The notes: generated by a model from the letters alone, not told the origin. A stretch of 64,000 nt of DNA from Clostridium manihotivorum (GCF_004015185.1 NZ_CP025746.1:3923776-3987775), one strand, 5' to 3'. Positions 17,372 to 28,203 are shown, counted from the stretch's first letter. A program made the numbers and translations.

Positions 17372-17632
17372 ATGGAATATATCTGTTCTTTTTCATTATT
17401 TTTAGCAGGAGTAATCTTCGGAAAACTTATAATAAATCAAAATAAAACTAACTATGATCTTAATCTTATTTCATTAGCTGTATTTTTCTTTGTTTTAGGG
17501 CATAGAACTATTGTATTTAACACTGAAAATATAAGCCTTTCAATAGCTTATATCATTCCACCTTTTATTTTAGGCGCCTTAGCTAGAAGAAACTTAAACA
17601 AAATATACAAACAAAAAAATTCGCTAAATTGA
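17372..17632 (+). CDS. Small membrane protein, three predicted helices
   Basis: 86 residues from the ATG at 17372, which follows GAGGTG by five bases; an in-frame ATG at 17360 overlaps that ribosome site and is rejected. Three hydrophobic segments (CSFSLFLAGVIFGKLII, LISLAVFFFVLG, IAYIIPPFILGALA) and a basic tail KIYKQKNSLN. Its last codons form the left arm of its own terminator. No family recognised. Confidence 0.6.
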   Translation: MEYICSFSLFLAGVIFGKLIINQNKTNYDLNLISLAVFFFVLGHRTIVFNTENISLSIAYIIPPFILGALARRNLNKIYKQKNSLN

Positions 17633-17652
17633 TCTTTTTTAGCGAATTTTTT
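17614..17652 (+). terminator. Terminator overlapping a stop codon
   Basis: Stem AAAATTCGCTAAA / TTTAGCGAATTTT followed by T's. The left arm lies inside the 3' end of the small membrane protein gene. Confidence 0.85.
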
Positions 17653-17735
17653 CACATCTACCTTTCCCAATAAAAAAACATTCCCTAGGTAACTCTTATA
17701 TTTATAAAAATACTTATTAATGGAGGAATATACAA

Positions 17736-18428
17736 ATGGATACTAAAAAAGGTTTATGGAACTTAAACCAAAAAAAATTAAGAGAAATGTTATCTAAACC
17801 CACCGACTTAGCTTCAACCTTAAGATTATGCTTAGAACAGCATTCAATGGTCCATTCATCTCAAATGTCTCATATTAATCACATGACTTTCGAAGACGAG
17901 TTGTGGGATGATTTAGATGATATAGTATTTAGAACTGCTACTAATGAAAAAGGACGTACCATCGCCTACGGACTATGGCACTGTTCTAGAATAGAAGATA
18001 TCACCATGAACATTCTAGTAGCCGAATCATCTCAAGTGATTAACCAAGACAACTTTCTTATGAGAATCAGATCATCCATATGCGACACTGGAAATCAACT
18101 TAGCCCTGAGGAAATATTAATTTTCAGCTCATATATAGACATGGAGGAGTTACGAAATTATAGAATAGCCGTAGGAAGAAGAAGTAATGCGATAATAAGT
18201 AGCTTAACAGCCAGCGACTTAAAGAGGAAGTTTAATAAAGCATCAATAGATAGAATTTTAGATGAAAAAGCTGTGGCTGACGTACCATCTGCCAATTGGC
18301 TCATTGATTTTTGGGCAAGGAAAAATGTTGCAGGCATTCTACTAATGCCTGCAACTAGACATCACATGGTCCACTTAAGTGAGTCTATGAACGCAAAGAG
18401 TAGATATAGAAAAACTAGAGATAAATAG
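17736..18428 (+). CDS. DinB-family four-helix metalloprotein
   Basis: 230 residues, no signal peptide. The likely metal-binding histidines of the DinB fold are in LEQHSMVHSS, GLWHCSRIEDITMN and ATRHHMVHLSESMN. DinB-like proteins include thiol-dependent S-transferases and damage-inducible proteins; the substrate here is unknown. Its ribosome site is GGAGGAATATACAA. Single gene. Confidence 0.7.
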   Translation: MDTKKGLWNLNQKKLREMLSKPTDLASTLRLCLEQHSMVHSSQMSHINHMTFEDELWDDLDDIVFRTATNEKGRTIAYGLWHCSRIEDITMNILVAESSQVINQDNFLMRIRSSICDTGNQLSPEEILIFSSYIDMEELRNYRIAVGRRSNAIISSLTASDLKRKFNKASIDRILDEKAVADVPSANWLIDFWARKNVAGILLMPATRHHMVHLSESMNAKSRYRKTRDK

Positions 18429-18488
18429 CTCTACTTCACCAGAGTTAAAGCTTTAATTAAGACTATTCACAAATAAATCCTAGTTATC

Positions 18489-19382
18489 CTAAAATTCATA
18501 AGGGACATTATATTCAAGATATTTCATAAGTTCTTTTGCCGCAGCTGTTAGAGGGACATTTTTAAGATACGCAATACTCATACTTCTTTTTGGTATTTCC
18601 TCTATTAAATTCACTTTATACAAATTACTTTTTTTCAAAGCATCTTCCGCAAAGTTTTCTATAACCGCTGCCACTCCAAAGTCATACTTTGCAAAATGTA
18701 TTAGCAGATCTATATTAGGAAACTCAAAATCAGGAACTTTATTTATTTTATGTTTTTCAAAGTATTTATCAATATAAATCCTTGTATTGCTGGTTTTCTC
18801 AAGTAAAAGCATTGGATAGTCAACAATTTCACTTATATGTTTTTTTGAACCAGAAAGATGTTTGAGTTTCTGTCCCACTATAAAGCAATCCTGAATATCC
18901 ATTATGTGCTTAAACTGAAGATTATCATCTTCTACAGGCATATTTACTAATCCAAAGTCAATTTCTCCATCTTTTAATAATCTCACTATCTCTGGAGTGT
19001 TAGGACAAGTAACTATAACCTTTATGGCAGGATAATACGTCTTAAAAAGCTTTAGGTATGGAACTAGATAATATTTGCACAAGGTATCACTTGCTGCTAT
19101 TCTTACCTCTCCTACTTCAAGACCTTTAAACTCTGAAATTCTCTTTTCACCAGTAGAAATTAAATTAAAAGCTTTTTCTATATGTTCAAATAAAACGGTT
19201 CCTTCCTGAGTAAGTTGAACTCCTTTAGAGGTTCTAAAAAACAATTGGCACCCTAAATCATCTTCCAGTTGCTTTATAGACCTACTTACTGCAGGTTGAG
19301 TAACAAATAAATGTTCTGAAGCTTTGGAGATATTACCAAACTTCGCTACATAATAAAATGATCTATACAATTCTAAATTCAA
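18489..19382 (-). CDS. LysR-family transcriptional regulator
   Basis: 297 residues. The N-terminal winged HTH begins LYRSFYYVAKFGNISKASEH, with the recognition stretch TQPAVSRSIKQLEDDLG. The effector domain (residues ~90-295) has the periplasmic-binding fold with VRIAASDTLCKYYL. It is divergent from gap across a 117-base gap that contains a dyad of LysR type, so control of gap or of itself is likely (inference). Confidence 0.93.
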   Translation of the reverse strand: MNLELYRSFYYVAKFGNISKASEHLFVTQPAVSRSIKQLEDDLGCQLFFRTSKGVQLTQEGTVLFEHIEKAFNLISTGEKRISEFKGLEVGEVRIAASDTLCKYYLVPYLKLFKTYYPAIKVIVTCPNTPEIVRLLKDGEIDFGLVNMPVEDDNLQFKHIMDIQDCFIVGQKLKHLSGSKKHISEIVDYPMLLLEKTSNTRIYIDKYFEKHKINKVPDFEFPNIDLLIHFAKYDFGVAAVIENFAEDALKKSNLYKVNLIEEIPKRSMSIAYLKNVPLTAAAKELMKYLEYNVPYEF

Positions 19383-19404
19383 AGCTATAACTTCTCCTTA
19401 TACC

Positions 19405-20516
<1,112 letters not shown>

Positions 20517-20584
20517 CCTCTCATACTGCTAAGTAATTATTATAGATAGACTTTAATGAGAAATTTCTTAACAACTAAATTAAA

Positions 20585-20701
20585 GGCTATGTATAACAAT
20601 ATTATTAAAATTAAGTGGTTACGAAGAAGATACTATATACGCAAGCTCATTAAAGCATCGGATGACTGACCACTTAATTTCAACAAGTACTTTACACAGC
20701 C
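20585..20701. mobile_element. MITE of the GGCTmTGT family, full-length copy (117 bp)
   Basis: Ends GGCTATGTATAA and TTTACACAGCC. It is the reverse complement of the copy at 58.8 kb along its whole length. Flanks AAATTAAA and AAAATAAA are an 8-bp target duplication with one change. It carries no coding sequence. Confidence 0.75.
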
Positions 20702-20706
20702 AAAAT

Positions 20707-20745
20707 AAAAATCATGTGTAATTAAATATACATGATTTTTATTTT
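20707..20745. terminator. Bidirectional terminator
   Basis: Stem AAAATCATGT / ACATGATTTT with a T run on the plus strand and an A/T run on the other. It sits between the gap side and the convergent methyltransferase remnant. Confidence 0.75.
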
Positions 20746-20759
20746 ATATATTATAAAGT

Positions 20760-21367
20760 TTATTTACATAAAATATAGTCAACATATGCTTGTCTAATCT
20801 TTTTCCCTTCATACATTCTTTCCAATATTCTACTCTCCTTAAATAAAATATTTAATCCCTCAAAATATTTTTCTCCCTCTTCTAAGTCTAAATAGCTATG
20901 TATTACTTTAGCCCCTCTTTCCATCTGCAAGTACTCACCTTTATTTAACTCTTTACCTTCCCCATAACCTTCATCATATATAGAAAGAAAATTCACTAGA
21001 CATAGCCCTTCTGGTTTTAAAACTCGCTTTATTTCTTCCATAGCTACTCCTATGTCAGATTTCTTCATATGAAATATCGTATTATATGAATAAACAAAAC
21101 TCATAGATTCATCTTCAAAATCCAGTTTTCTTATATCTCCTTTGATAATATTTAGCTTTAGATTATGCTTATCTTCAAATTTTTTAGCCTTTCAAGCTGA
21201 ACGTTATCAATCTCAATACCTTGTGTTTTATATCCTTCCTTTGCAAAAACTGCTAATGGCGGACAGTCTCCTCCTGCTCCGCAATCAAGTATATTCTTTT
21301 CCAATGTACTCTCATTACAATACTGTAAAAATCTATAAAGTTGGGGTTGTTTAAACATTATATCCAT
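20760..21367 (-). pseudogene. Class I SAM methyltransferase broken by a one-base frameshift
   Basis: The 5' part (21367 to ~21160) has the SAM motif NILDCGAGGDCPPLAVFA. The 3' part (to 20760) has the late motifs SFVYSYNTIFHM and EIKRVLKPEGLCLVNFLS. Adding one A to the A6 run (plus-strand T run 21180-21185) joins both into one frame reading ERLKKFEDKHNLKLNIIKGD across the junction, about 203 residues. The lesion is a homopolymer change, so either a sequencing error or a recent mutation is possible. Confidence 0.8.
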
Positions 21368-21544
21368 TTTAAAATCTCCTTATAATATATATTTTGTAGT
21401 CACATATGCTTGGCAACAATTCAACTTAAATTATACCATATATACAATAAGATGTAATTTTCATGCAGTATATGTTTAATAACCGAATATTCTATGGGTA
21501 AAAGGAAATTATAAGTTTGAAAATACTTATTTGGAGGTACAACT

Positions 21545-22108
21545 ATGAATTTATCTTCACGTGAACTTCACGACTTAAATGATTTAACTCTTAGCTGTGT
21601 TAATACAATAACCTGTATGTCAATTTTTCTAAAACAAGTTGGAGATCCAGAGCTTAAACAGCTTATTCATTCACATATGCCAGCACACATTAAAGACTAT
21701 AATACTAAAGTTGACTTACTAAAAGCAAAAGGAGAAAAGACTATACTAGAGGTTCCAGAGATATCACATATCTTACAGTCATCCTCTGATACCACTGCAC
21801 CTATACAGCCTGTTACACCAAGAACTACCTTAAATCAGTTTAATGACCGCGAGATTGCTACATCATATCTTCTAACCTTAAAAAGAGCTGGTAGAGAGTA
21901 CGCATGGTCTGCCATGGAAGCAACTAACCCTACCATAAGAATATTCCTTGAGGATGCTTTCAGAATGTGTTCAAGACATGCTTATGATATATGGCAATGG
22001 ATGTATAAGAAAGGCTATTACGCTACGAAGGAGGCACCTGAAAATATTGAACTAACAATAAGTTCATCTTACAATGAAGTAAAAGAAGAGAATTTATCTC
22101 TTTTATGA
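21545..22108 (+). CDS. Spore coat protein, CotF family
   Basis: 187 residues with two halves of the ferritin-like CotF fold: SSRELHDLNDLTLSCVNTI near the N-terminus and a second helical half around residues 95-160 (SYLLTLKRAGREYAW, FRMCSRHAYDIWQWMYKKGYY). The aromatic-rich ending is typical. It marks the host as an endospore former. Ribosome site GGAGG. I could not define a sigma-E or sigma-K promoter with confidence. Confidence 0.85.
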   Translation: MNLSSRELHDLNDLTLSCVNTITCMSIFLKQVGDPELKQLIHSHMPAHIKDYNTKVDLLKAKGEKTILEVPEISHILQSSSDTTAPIQPVTPRTTLNQFNDREIATSYLLTLKRAGREYAWSAMEATNPTIRIFLEDAFRMCSRHAYDIWQWMYKKGYYATKEAPENIELTISSSYNEVKEENLSLL

Positions 22109-22152
22109 CCTTGATATTAAAGCACTTAGATTTACTTTTTAAGGCACACCAT

Positions 22153-22187
22153 AAAAAAGCTCACTGAAGCTTCTTCAGTGAACTTTT
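22153..22187 (+). terminator. Terminator of the coat protein gene
   Basis: Stem AAAAGCTCACTGAAG / CTTCAGTGAACTTTT. It shares the AAAAAAGC..ctGAAG..CTTCAG layout of the terminators at 12.5 and 40.2 kb. Confidence 0.75.
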
Positions 22188-22304
22188 CTACTCATCTTCC
22201 TTTCAGATTAGTGTGCAATAAAAAGTCATGCTTTTAATACCCTATTTAATTTACAGGAACGGTGATTTGCTTCTACTATAGTTTTATCTTAATATCTAGT
22301 TGTA

Positions 22305-23567
22305 TTAACTGTCCAAATCCTCTGCCCTCTTCTTCCAATAAGTCTGAACATTTCCTACTATATCTTTAAAGTGATCTTCCGGATTCTTTTCACCCCAAGC
22401 TTCAAATCTACTAAAAGTACATCCACCAGCAGAAACAGATGGTTTATCAGCTTTATCAAATGGTCCAGAAACACCAGCCATCCACCCTTTGTCACTCCAG
22501 CTTTCACTGTTTTCACATTTGAACCTAAATAGATAATACTCCTCTTCTCCAGTATCAAAGATCTCCATAAGTTCTATTTTATCTGGTACTCTCCCCAGCT
22601 CTGTAGGATATACCAGCCAATTGACCATATCTGCCTCAGCAAAATACTCCTGTTTTTTATACTCTTCTGGATACAAAGCTTCTCTACCTAAACTTTGAAG
22701 ATTACCATAGAAGAAGTTTCTTACTTCATTACTAGAAGCTATCTGTAAAGCATACTCTTCTTCAACTTCTTCTCCTAGTCTTATAAGACTTATATAAGCA
22801 AACATCTTCAGCTTTGCATCTTTACATCTCATAAGTTCTTTAAGCGCAAAAATCACCTTCTCATCTTTTATGTAGCCAGCTAAATCAAAATGAATTCCAG
22901 CATTTGAACGCAAGTTATAGTATTCTTCATCTTCCCATAACCTTACTTCACTCTCAATTTTATACTCAAGTATTTTATCTGTGTAAGTTCTAATATCTTC
23001 AATAATGGCATTCTTATAGTCAGCTATATAACTTTCATCTATCTTTCCATCATTGAAGAAACCTAATAAAACCAAATATATTTCTGGAGTTATATTTTTA
23101 TTATCTGTATACTTTAATAAATTTGGAAATAAAATTCCTACACATCTAGGATTATCGTATAAGCTACCTGTTGGCAAACTGGAAAGTTTATCATAATCCT
23201 TGTCTAATATTTTTATATATGCCTTTAAGGCCTCTTCATTATCATATCTAGCAAAAAAATCCATAGTAGCCAATTTAGCAGTTGGCTCTAGGCTGTCGTA
23301 AACTTGTAAAAGCTTAGATATATATCCAAAATGCGGTTTTTTAAAGCATATGTTAAGCAGTTCTGAAGCTACTGTCTGCCACTGATACTTTGCTGGTCTA
23401 TATTCCTTAGTTGCAGCCATTATAACTTTGATTCCCTCATTCAATGAAAGATTAATCTTTGACAAAACTTCAAGAGCTTCATCTCTTTCATCATCAAAAT
23501 CACTTGCTACTTTACTCAAAAGCAAGTCTACTTCATTTTTTTTACTAAAAAAGTCCCAAATTTTCAT
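22305..23567 (-). CDS. HEAT-repeat protein with C-terminal domain of unknown function
   Basis: 420 residues, soluble, acidic. Residues ~20-290 look like helical HEAT-type repeats (for example KVIFALKELMRCKDAKLKMFAYISLIRLG). Residues ~310-410 form a separate beta-rich domain with YYLFRFKCENSESWSDKGWMAG and PSVSAGGCTFSRFEAW. Such proteins are scaffolds or immunity-like factors; no function is assigned. Single gene, flanked upstream by a MITE fragment. Confidence 0.65.
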   Translation of the reverse strand: MKIWDFFSKKNEVDLLLSKVASDFDDERDEALEVLSKINLSLNEGIKVIMAATKEYRPAKYQWQTVASELLNICFKKPHFGYISKLLQVYDSLEPTAKLATMDFFARYDNEEALKAYIKILDKDYDKLSSLPTGSLYDNPRCVGILFPNLLKYTDNKNITPEIYLVLLGFFNDGKIDESYIADYKNAIIEDIRTYTDKILEYKIESEVRLWEDEEYYNLRSNAGIHFDLAGYIKDEKVIFALKELMRCKDAKLKMFAYISLIRLGEEVEEEYALQIASSNEVRNFFYGNLQSLGREALYPEEYKKQEYFAEADMVNWLVYPTELGRVPDKIELMEIFDTGEEEYYLFRFKCENSESWSDKGWMAGVSGPFDKADKPSVSAGGCTFSRFEAWGEKNPEDHFKDIVGNVQTYWKKRAEDLDS

Positions 23568-23730
23568 ATTCTTCTCCTCTACTCTAAAATATGTGATATA
23601 CCAAGGAAAACCTAATATTTTACAGACAACTACAATAATACTACTACCCTTGATTCTAAAAATTAATTTTAAAATTATGCAATATTAAAGTAACGTATTT
23701 AAACTTATCTAAAAACAGCTTAAAATTATT

Positions 23731-23768
23731 GGCTCTGTTAAAGTACCGTGTTGAAATTAAACATAGAC
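23731..23768. mobile_element. Deleted copy of the GGCTmTGT MITE
   Basis: GGCTCTGTTAAAGTACCGTG... runs into ACATAGAC, so both ends remain but the centre is missing. It lies in the 362-base gap before the LUD-domain gene. Confidence 0.5.
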
Positions 23769-23849
23769 AAATTATTAAATCTTCTACTAATATGTATATA
23801 CTAAACTATAAATCTGATCTTACACTATAAATATTATACCAACAGATGG

Positions 23850-23884
23850 CTATTTGGCAAATAACATCCAAATAGTGTTATAAT
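23850..23884 (+). promoter_or_regulatory. Promoter with dyad operator for the LUD-GNAT unit
   Basis: An exact inverted repeat CTATTTGG-N10-CCAAATAG (23850-23875) overlaps a TTGGCA -35 (23854-23859) and ends just before a perfect TATAAT (23879-23884). The spacer is 19 bases. A repressor site is likely; the regulator is unknown. Confidence 0.55.
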
Positions 23885-24130
23885 ACCTATATTAAAGTAA
23901 ATATATTACATTAAATTAGGAGTTTAATTATGGATTCTAAAACTATTAATAATCTAATGGATAATTTTTCCTCAAGAAATATACAATCAGAATTTTTTCA
24001 ATCTTTAGATGAAGTAAAGGATTATATACTAAATTCTATACCTCACAATTGTACTGTTGGTATAGGTCATTCAGGTACGCTTCAAGCTATGGATATAACC
24101 AATGCATTAGTATCTAGAGGTAATATTGTT

Positions 24131-25983
24131 GGTTCTTTCCAAAGTTAGTTGAAAACTTTGTCATATTGTGTCATAATTATTTTTACTAACAAATGATAAC
24201 GAGGCGAATATAGATGGATGAACTTATTAAACTACTTGACTCTAATTTACAATATATTAAGCATGAATTAGTTAATGATACTATATATATTGAGGTATCA
24301 TCTAATCGAAAAAGTGTAAGTTGCCCCTACTGTGGAGAAAAATCTGATAAAGCTCATTCATGGTATAAAAAAAGCTTTCAAGACCTGCCTATGCAAGATA
24401 AGAAAGTAGTTATTATCTTAAATAATAGAAAGATGTTTTGTAATAACCAAAGCTGTTCTACAAAGACTTTTGCAGAAACTTTTGAATTTTTAGCTCCTAA
24501 TGCTAAGAAAAGTTCTAGATTAGAAAATGAGATAATTAATATATCTGTTAATGTAAGCTCATTAGCAGCGGAAAGAATTATAAGAAATAGGATTGCAAAT
24601 ATAGGTAAAAGTACCATTTGCAATCTCTTAAAAAAAAGAAACTCATATAATAGATAAGAGCTCTGTAACTAAAGTTTGTATAGATGATTTTGCAATGAAA
24701 AAACGTAGCACTTATGGAACAGTTATGATTGATATTGAAACAAAACATATTGTAGACATATTAGATTCTAGAGAATTAGATAATGTTGTTGAATGGTTAA
24801 AAACATATCCTAACTTGGAAGTGATTTCACGAGATGGGGCCCAGACATATGCAACTGCTATAAAGAAAGCTCATCCAAAATCAATTCAAATCAGTGATAG
24901 ATTTCATATATTGAAGAATTTAACAGACTACTGCAAAAAATATCTAACTAAGATACTGAGTTTTAATGTAAAGTTGGAAAAACAAACAAGCAGAAATCTT
25001 AAGCAGGAAACAGCTTACGGTAATACGAGAAAGCTTAATAGAATAAATCAAGCAAATATTCTATATGATAAGGGTAAATCTCCTAAAGAAATAGGATTAG
25101 AATTAAAGATGGACATACGTACTGTTAAGAAATATCTTTCTCTGGATAAGTCTGAGTTAATTCTTAAGGAAAATGATTCTCCAAATTTAAATCATAAAGA
25201 AAATGTTACTAAGAAAGAGAAAAACTTAAATCAAGTTCGTAACTTGCATAAGCAAGGTTACGGAATAAGAGAAATTTCAAGAGAAACAGGAATATCAAGA
25301 CAAACCGTTAGAAGATACCTTGATAGTAATGCTTGCGCAGTTCACGGCACATTTGGAATTTCTAAAAAATCTCCTTTGTCACCATTTCATAGCATAATTG
25401 ATGATTTACTTACAAAAGGATATACATTTAGAATAATTGAAGAACATTTACGTTTAAACGGTTATACAGGCTCCGCTTCAGCAATAAGAATGTATTCTAC
25501 AAGAAAAAGAAGACTAATAAAGCAAGTTATAGATTCTAATTATCTGAAGTATGAATTGATTGATCGTAAATATCTTATAAAATTACTATATAAGCCACTA
25601 GATAAAGTCAAGGCTATTTCAATTGAACAATTAGAAGTGATATGTAAAAAATATCCTATTTTGTCTAAAATATATTTATTGGTAGATTCATTCAAGAAGA
25701 TTTTATTTAGCAAGAAACCAACCGCTTTAGACACTTGGCTTGAAGATGCTAAGAAGTTAAATATATCTGAAATCAACAGTTTTATTAAAGGATTAACTAA
25801 AGATATAGCTGCAGTCAAAAATGCTATCATGTATAAATATAGTAATGGATTAGCAGAAGGCAGTGTAAATAAGATAAAGGTAATAAAGAGAATAATGTAT
25901 GGAAGGTGTACTTTTGAGACCCTACGTAAAAAGGTTCTTTCCTACGAAAGACTTCGTACTTTCAACTAACTTTGGAAAGAACC
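24131..25983 (+). mobile_element. ISL3-family insertion sequence, 1853 bp
   Basis: Perfect 24-bp terminal inverted repeats start GGTTCTTTCCAAAG (24131-24154 and 25960-25983). The flanking direct repeats are ATATTGTT at 24123-24130 and 25984-25991, an exact 8-bp target duplication as ISL3 elements make. One transposase gene fills it, and its stop lies within the right terminal repeat. Confidence 0.97.
24214..25969 (+). pseudogene. ISL3 transposase, frameshifted at an A8 run
   Basis: The first part (24214-24657) carries the N-terminal zinc ribbon CPYCGEKS ... CNNQSC. The second part (24695-25969 and upstream in that frame) carries VCIDDFAMKKRSTYGTV with the first catalytic Asp, ISRDGAQTYATAI with the second, two HTH inserts (KEIGLELKMDIRTVKKYL, REISRETGISRQTVRRYL) and a C-terminal NGLAEGSVNKIKVIKR with the Glu. 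The frames join if one A is dropped from A8 at 24630-24637. Transcriptional slippage on the A run, a real mutation or a sequencing error could each explain it. Confidence 0.88.
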
Positions 25984-26435
25984 ATATTGTTCTTGACAAA
26001 GAACTTGCCTCTACTAAAGAAGCATGTAATGATATAAAGAGGAAAGCACTTCTTACGGATTTCTATATAAGCGGCTCCAATGCCATATCAGAAGATGGAA
26101 AAATCGTTAATGTAGACCATAGTGGGAACAGAGTAGCTGCACTAACCTTTGGTCCTGAGAAAGTTTTTATTGTTGTTAGCACAAATAAAATTACAGAAAA
26201 TCTAGATGAAGCAATTAAGAGAGTAAAAAATACAGCTTGTCCTCTTAATGCCAAAAGAGCTGGTTTTAATCCTCCTTGCGTTACCTTAAATAAGTGCGTT
26301 GATTGTTTGTCTAAGAAAAGAGTTTGCAATACCCTTTCAATAATTGAAGGACAAAGTAAACCTAATAGGATTACACTACTAATAGTAGATGGTAATTTTG
26401 GTTTTTAAATATTTTTATTATTTTGAGGAGTTTAT

Positions 26436-26885
26436 ATGAAGATATTATTAAGAGATCCAAATTCAAAGGATGCTATAGAATTAACAGAGGAGCTATCTGT
26501 AGTTTTGAAGTCCATAACTGGAGCCAGTGGGAAAAGTTCATTTAATCCAAGTGATGTAATGGTACCTAGAGCTTTATTTGCTATAGCTTATGATAACGAT
26601 GATAACCCTATTGGATGCGGAGCAATAAGACCTATAACTGATACCATAGCTGAAGTAAAAAGAATGTATTCCCGCCCAAATAGTAAAGGAGTAGGAACAG
26701 CTATCTTAAAATATTTAGAGGCTGAAGCTACTAGCTTAGGCTATAAAAAGCTATATGTTGAAACAAGGGTTATAAATAAAAATGCTGTTGACTTTTATAT
26801 AAGAAAAGGCTACATTACAATACCTACTTACGGAAAATATATAAACAACAAAGATGCTATATGCTTTGAAAAATTCATCCTATAG
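26436..26885 (+). CDS. GNAT-family N-acetyltransferase
   Basis: 149 residues with the acetyl-CoA motif VKRMYSRPNSKGVGTAILKYLE and the late NKNAVDFYIRKGYITIP motif. It begins 27 bases after the LUD-domain gene, with a GAGGAG ribosome site, and was probably cotranscribed with it; the upstream IS may now reduce its expression. Substrate unknown. Confidence 0.88.
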   Translation: MKILLRDPNSKDAIELTEELSVVLKSITGASGKSSFNPSDVMVPRALFAIAYDNDDNPIGCGAIRPITDTIAEVKRMYSRPNSKGVGTAILKYLEAEATSLGYKKLYVETRVINKNAVDFYIRKGYITIPTYGKYINNKDAICFEKFIL

Positions 26886-26901
26886 CTAGTTTTCTTGGAG
26901 G

Positions 26902-27276
26902 TTAAATTTGAGCCTTATATCCACCACTTCTAGGCAAATCCACCTCAAAATCGCAAGAAGCAACAGCCTTATATCCGACTCCCCATAATCCTTCTAGTAA
27001 TTGAGAAACACTTAATATGTATTTTTTTTGTGCCGCATTTTCATTGGGCTCTATCTCCAAATAATATTTATAATATAAGAACCCATCTTCCACACCAAGT
27101 CGTTCTAGTTCATCATATTCTTTATTATATCTTATATCTATTTCTAGATTAGTTGAGTATACTCCTTTTCTTCTAACTTGGCCTGAGACAACACTCAATA
27201 TAACATTTATTATATCTTGTATACTTTTATCAGTATCAACATAAATCTTGCAATATAGATTATCATATATGTTCAT
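26902..27276 (-). CDS. Hypothetical protein, 124 residues
   Basis: Start chosen at the ATG at 27276 (MNIYDNLYCKIYVDTDKS), preceded by GGGAG; an ATG at 27318 would add 14 residues that look non-coding. Soluble alpha/beta sequence with no Cys cluster or enzyme motif that I recognise. It ends convergent to the GNAT gene with only 16 bases between the stops. Confidence 0.55.
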   Translation of the reverse strand: MNIYDNLYCKIYVDTDKSIQDIINVILSVVSGQVRRKGVYSTNLEIDIRYNKEYDELERLGVEDGFLYYKYYLEIEPNENAAQKKYILSVSQLLEGLWGVGYKAVASCDFEVDLPRSGGYKAQI

Positions 27277-27474
27277 TTTACTTTTCTCCCTACGGTAACT
27301 TAATATACTAAGAGGCATAAGCGAATCCCTGATTTATAATAACAATAATTAATGTATTTATAGTTGCTATTTAAAAAGTGGAACTAATGGATTTCATAAT
27401 AAATTTGCCATAAAACATTTCTCCATACATTTTACTATTTGTATAGATTAAAAAAGAGGTACTCAGAATTCAGA

Positions 27475-27525
27475 TAGACAGTAACAAAATAACATAATTA
27501 TTTTCTAGTTACTGTCTATAAAAAC
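27475..27525 (-). terminator. Terminator of arsC
   Basis: Stem TAGACAGTAAC / GTTACTGTCTA enclosing a weaker AAAAT/ATTTT pairing. It directly follows the arsC stop. Confidence 0.7.
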
Positions 27526-27929
27526 TATATTTCCTTGTTTTGTATTCTTCTAGCTAAATCTTTCACCTTATCTTCAATAGCTTTAGCTGTTTTTATAAAT
27601 TCTTCGTCATTCTTACCAGATGGATCATCCAATCCCCAATCTTCTTCATGTTTTGAAGGTAAAAATGGACATACTACGTTGCATCCCATCTTAATAACTA
27701 TATCTACTTCAGGAATATCTGTAAGAAGCTTAGACTTTTGACTTTCATTCATATCTATATTGTACAAATCCTTTATTATCCTCACAGCGTCTTGGTTAAT
27801 TTGAGGCCTTAATTCAGTGCCTGCTGAATATGACTCAAAACTATCTGATGCAAAAAGCTTTCCTAAGGCTTCAGCCATTTGAGATCTACAAGAATTATGA
27901 ACACATATAAAAGCTACCTTTGGTTTCAT
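27525..27929 (-). CDS. arsC: Arsenate reductase / low-molecular-weight protein tyrosine phosphatase fold
   Basis: 134 residues. The phosphatase P-loop CX5R is C9-VHNSC-R15. Redox Cys83 and Cys87 lie in KMGCNVVCPFLP, and the acid loop is DWGLDDPSG. The MGCxxxCP form is typical of ArsC enzymes outside the classic B. subtilis C82/C89 spacing. It reduces arsenate to arsenite for export. No arsB, acr3 or arsR is nearby. A 106-bp hairpin element is 31 bases upstream of the start codon. Confidence 0.9.
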   Translation of the reverse strand: MKPKVAFICVHNSCRSQMAEALGKLFASDSFESYSAGTELRPQINQDAVRIIKDLYNIDMNESQKSKLLTDIPEVDIVIKMGCNVVCPFLPSKHEEDWGLDDPSGKNDEEFIKTAKAIEDKVKDLARRIQNKEI

Positions 27930-27959
27930 TAATTTACCTCCATTTAAAAGTTCTTTAAT

Positions 27960-28065
27960 TATAGGGAACCTTTACGAAAACTTAATTTATACATGTTTGA
28001 CACTCCTGGCTTCTGGAGATTATCGGGCATTCATAAATTAATAGTTAAGTTAGGAAATCTACATA
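27960..28065 (+). repeat. Dispersed ~104-bp TA-ended hairpin element, copy A
   Basis: TATAGGGAACCTTTACGAAA at the left is identical over more than 30 bases to copy B at 33.0 kb. The central hairpin CTCC-TGGCTTCT-GGAG differs from copy B but still pairs. The right end has decayed (AGGAAATCTACATA). Confidence 0.75.
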
Positions 28066-28155
28066 GATTTTATAATACTTTATGGAATTATTTATTGCAA
28101 TAACAATTTCTATTAAAGCCTTGCTGCTAAATAAGCATATGTAAATAATACAATT

Positions 28156-28203
28156 AAAGCTATGCACAAAGGAAGATTAAATAAGCTTTTTGCGCATAGC
28201 TTT
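28156..28203 (-). terminator. Terminator downstream of the small membrane protein
   Basis: Stem AAAGCTATGCACAAAG / CTTTTTGCGCATAGCTTT with one mismatch and a small loop, followed on the minus strand by TTAATTGTATT. Confidence 0.6.

Larger units (their letters stand above)
23930..26408 (+). pseudogene. LUD-domain (DUF162, LutC/YkgG-like) protein split by an ISL3 element
   Basis: The 5' part is 23930-24130 and the 3' part 25992-26408. Removing the IS and one copy of the 8-bp duplication restores a 205-codon frame reading GNIV-LDKELAS across the join. The restored protein has the LUD signatures HNCTVGIGHSGTL, SGSNAISEDGKIVNVDHSGNRVAALTFGP and a C-terminal Cys-rich stretch CVDCLSKKRVC. LUD proteins take part in lactate utilisation Fe-S oxidation, though many stand-alone clostridial members are uncharacterised. 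The insertion falls near residue 67, so the product should be inactive. Confidence 0.9.

Noticed and set aside
27525..27929. arsC as part of an ars operon
   Set aside because: No arsR, arsB or acr3 homologue occurs on either side; neighbours are a hypothetical protein and a small membrane protein.
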